Shown: positions 63,502 through 64,000 of the stretch, one piece after another
Numbering within the stretch: the first letter of the stretch is position 1
Layout of the letters: each line of letters opens with the position of its first letter
Assembly: GCF_000317515.1 (NCBI RefSeq)
Contig: NC_019738.1
Span: 4,924,001 to 4,988,000, forward strand
Direction: 5' to 3'
Source of the DNA: Allocoleopsis franciscana PCC 7113
GTDB lineage: Bacteria > Cyanobacteriota > Cyanobacteriia > Cyanobacteriales > Coleofasciculaceae
DNA length: 64,000 nt
Program-made: the position numbers and the translations under genes
Notes under the pieces: model-generated
The model's database searches: none
What the model saw: the letters and a program-made list of their open reading frames with translations, nothing else
Told to the model about the DNA's origin: nothing

Positions 63502-64000
63502 ATGAGCGATCAAAATCCCTACGAAAAGCTTGGGGTTACAGAAGATGCTTCGTTTGATGAAATTCAAGATGCTAAAAGTCGCCTGATGCAGCAGCATCGT
63601 GGCGATCAAAAGCTGTTAGAGTCGGTGGAGGCTGCCTACGATGCGATTATTATGGATCGCCTGAGGATGCGTCAAGAGGGCAAAATCAAGGTTCCGGAGC
63701 GCATCCGCTTTGCAGAGAAATTGTCTCAAGCCACGCCGAGTTTTTCCCAATCTCCAGTGAATAACTCTCCACCTTGGCTGCAAAGGCTGGTGGATACTCC
63801 AGCTCCTGGAGACTTGCTCTGGCCGGCTGTCTCATTCCTACTGCTTGGGGGTGTGACCATTTTTTATCGTACTCAGGATATGTCGTCCATGCTCTCGCTC
63901 GTTTTGGCGCTGGGCGTGGGATGTAGTATTTACTTCCTGAATCGTAAAGAATCACAATTTGGTCGTGCGGTGTTACTGACCCTCGTCGGTCTCTTGGTCG
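63502..64000 (+). CDS. CPP1-like (DUF3353) J-like membrane protein, partial
   Basis: The gene starts at ATG 63502 with GGAGG 6 bases before it and runs off the window. The first 70 residues are a degenerate J-domain (NPYEKLGVTEDASFDEIQDA, then KSRLMQQHRGDQ); the HPD motif is absent. Membrane helices follow (LLWPAVSFLLLGGVTIFY, LSLVLALGVGCSIYFL). The plant homologue CPP1 protects protochlorophyllide oxidoreductase; cyanobacterial members are thought to be related chaperone-like proteins. At least 166 residues are visible. Confidence 0.85.
   Translation, partial: MSDQNPYEKLGVTEDASFDEIQDAKSRLMQQHRGDQKLLESVEAAYDAIIMDRLRMRQEGKIKVPERIRFAEKLSQATPSFSQSPVNNSPPWLQRLVDTPAPGDLLWPAVSFLLLGGVTIFYRTQDMSSMLSLVLALGVGCSIYFLNRKESQFGRAVLLTLVGLLV

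Overview
The window is a piece of a cyanobacterial chromosome, most likely from a large-genome filamentous or mat-forming lineage. The evidence is psbN and psbH, a pair of flavodiiron proteins, a CPP1-like protein, DUF2301 and DUF7219 proteins, many copies of the HIP1 octamer GCGATCGC, and short heptameric tandem repeats both between and inside genes. All identifications come from reading protein and DNA motifs by eye; no database search was run.

Layout. 1-592: 5'-terminal part of an IS1634-type transposase, cut by the window edge. 1044-5301: an accessory island. A leftward run encodes a tRNA-guanine transglycosylase fused to an archaeosine-synthase (ArcS) core, a DUF262 protein and a HEPN protein, with a divergent helix-turn-helix gene beside it. 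This is the best candidate for an undescribed, defence-like system. 5330-6591: a small gene behind clustered TACA/TGTA operator-like sites, a frameshifted mini-gene and an Uma2 protein that has lost its acidic motif residue. 6698-17837: mainly housekeeping genes (comB, pheS, surE, hflX, an ABC-F ATPase, a methyltransferase/phzF pair, a PAP2 phosphatase) plus a degenerate HD-GYP protein. 18024-26217: flv1 and flv3, separated by a GxxExxY cassette and a 1242-residue two-partner-secretion adhesin. A miniature derivative of the GxxExxY cassette supplies the start of the adhesin gene. 26671-36078: CBS protein, coaX, hydrolase, Nudix, argH, a SpoIIE-type phosphatase, mraY. 36250-36573: a decayed gene of the bacterial eRF1-like (baeRF) family. 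36758-43154: two large photosensory-type histidine kinases in tandem, one with a bilin-type GAF domain (Cys-His pair) and one with a LOV cysteine motif. 43195-64000: gluconokinase, a CDP-glucose synthase, a patatin, a SAM hydrolase, DUF2301, an SDR, dprA, a GH38 alpha-mannosidase, psbN/psbH, tatA, an OmpR-type regulator and the start of a CPP1-like gene.

How genes work together. Flv1 (degenerate metal site) and Flv3 (complete site) probably form the heteromer that reduces O2 at photosystem I. PsbH and PsbN serve photosystem II. The two kinases look like a red/green-type plus blue-light sensing pair. TGT-ArcS, DUF262 and HEPN combine a nucleic-acid base-modifying enzyme with a family linked to modification sensing and a family of RNase toxins. 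Their joint function is inferred, not shown. Short genes found by direct reading include psbN (43 aa), a 53-aa protein at 45818-45979 and a possible 42-aa ORF at 10281-10409.
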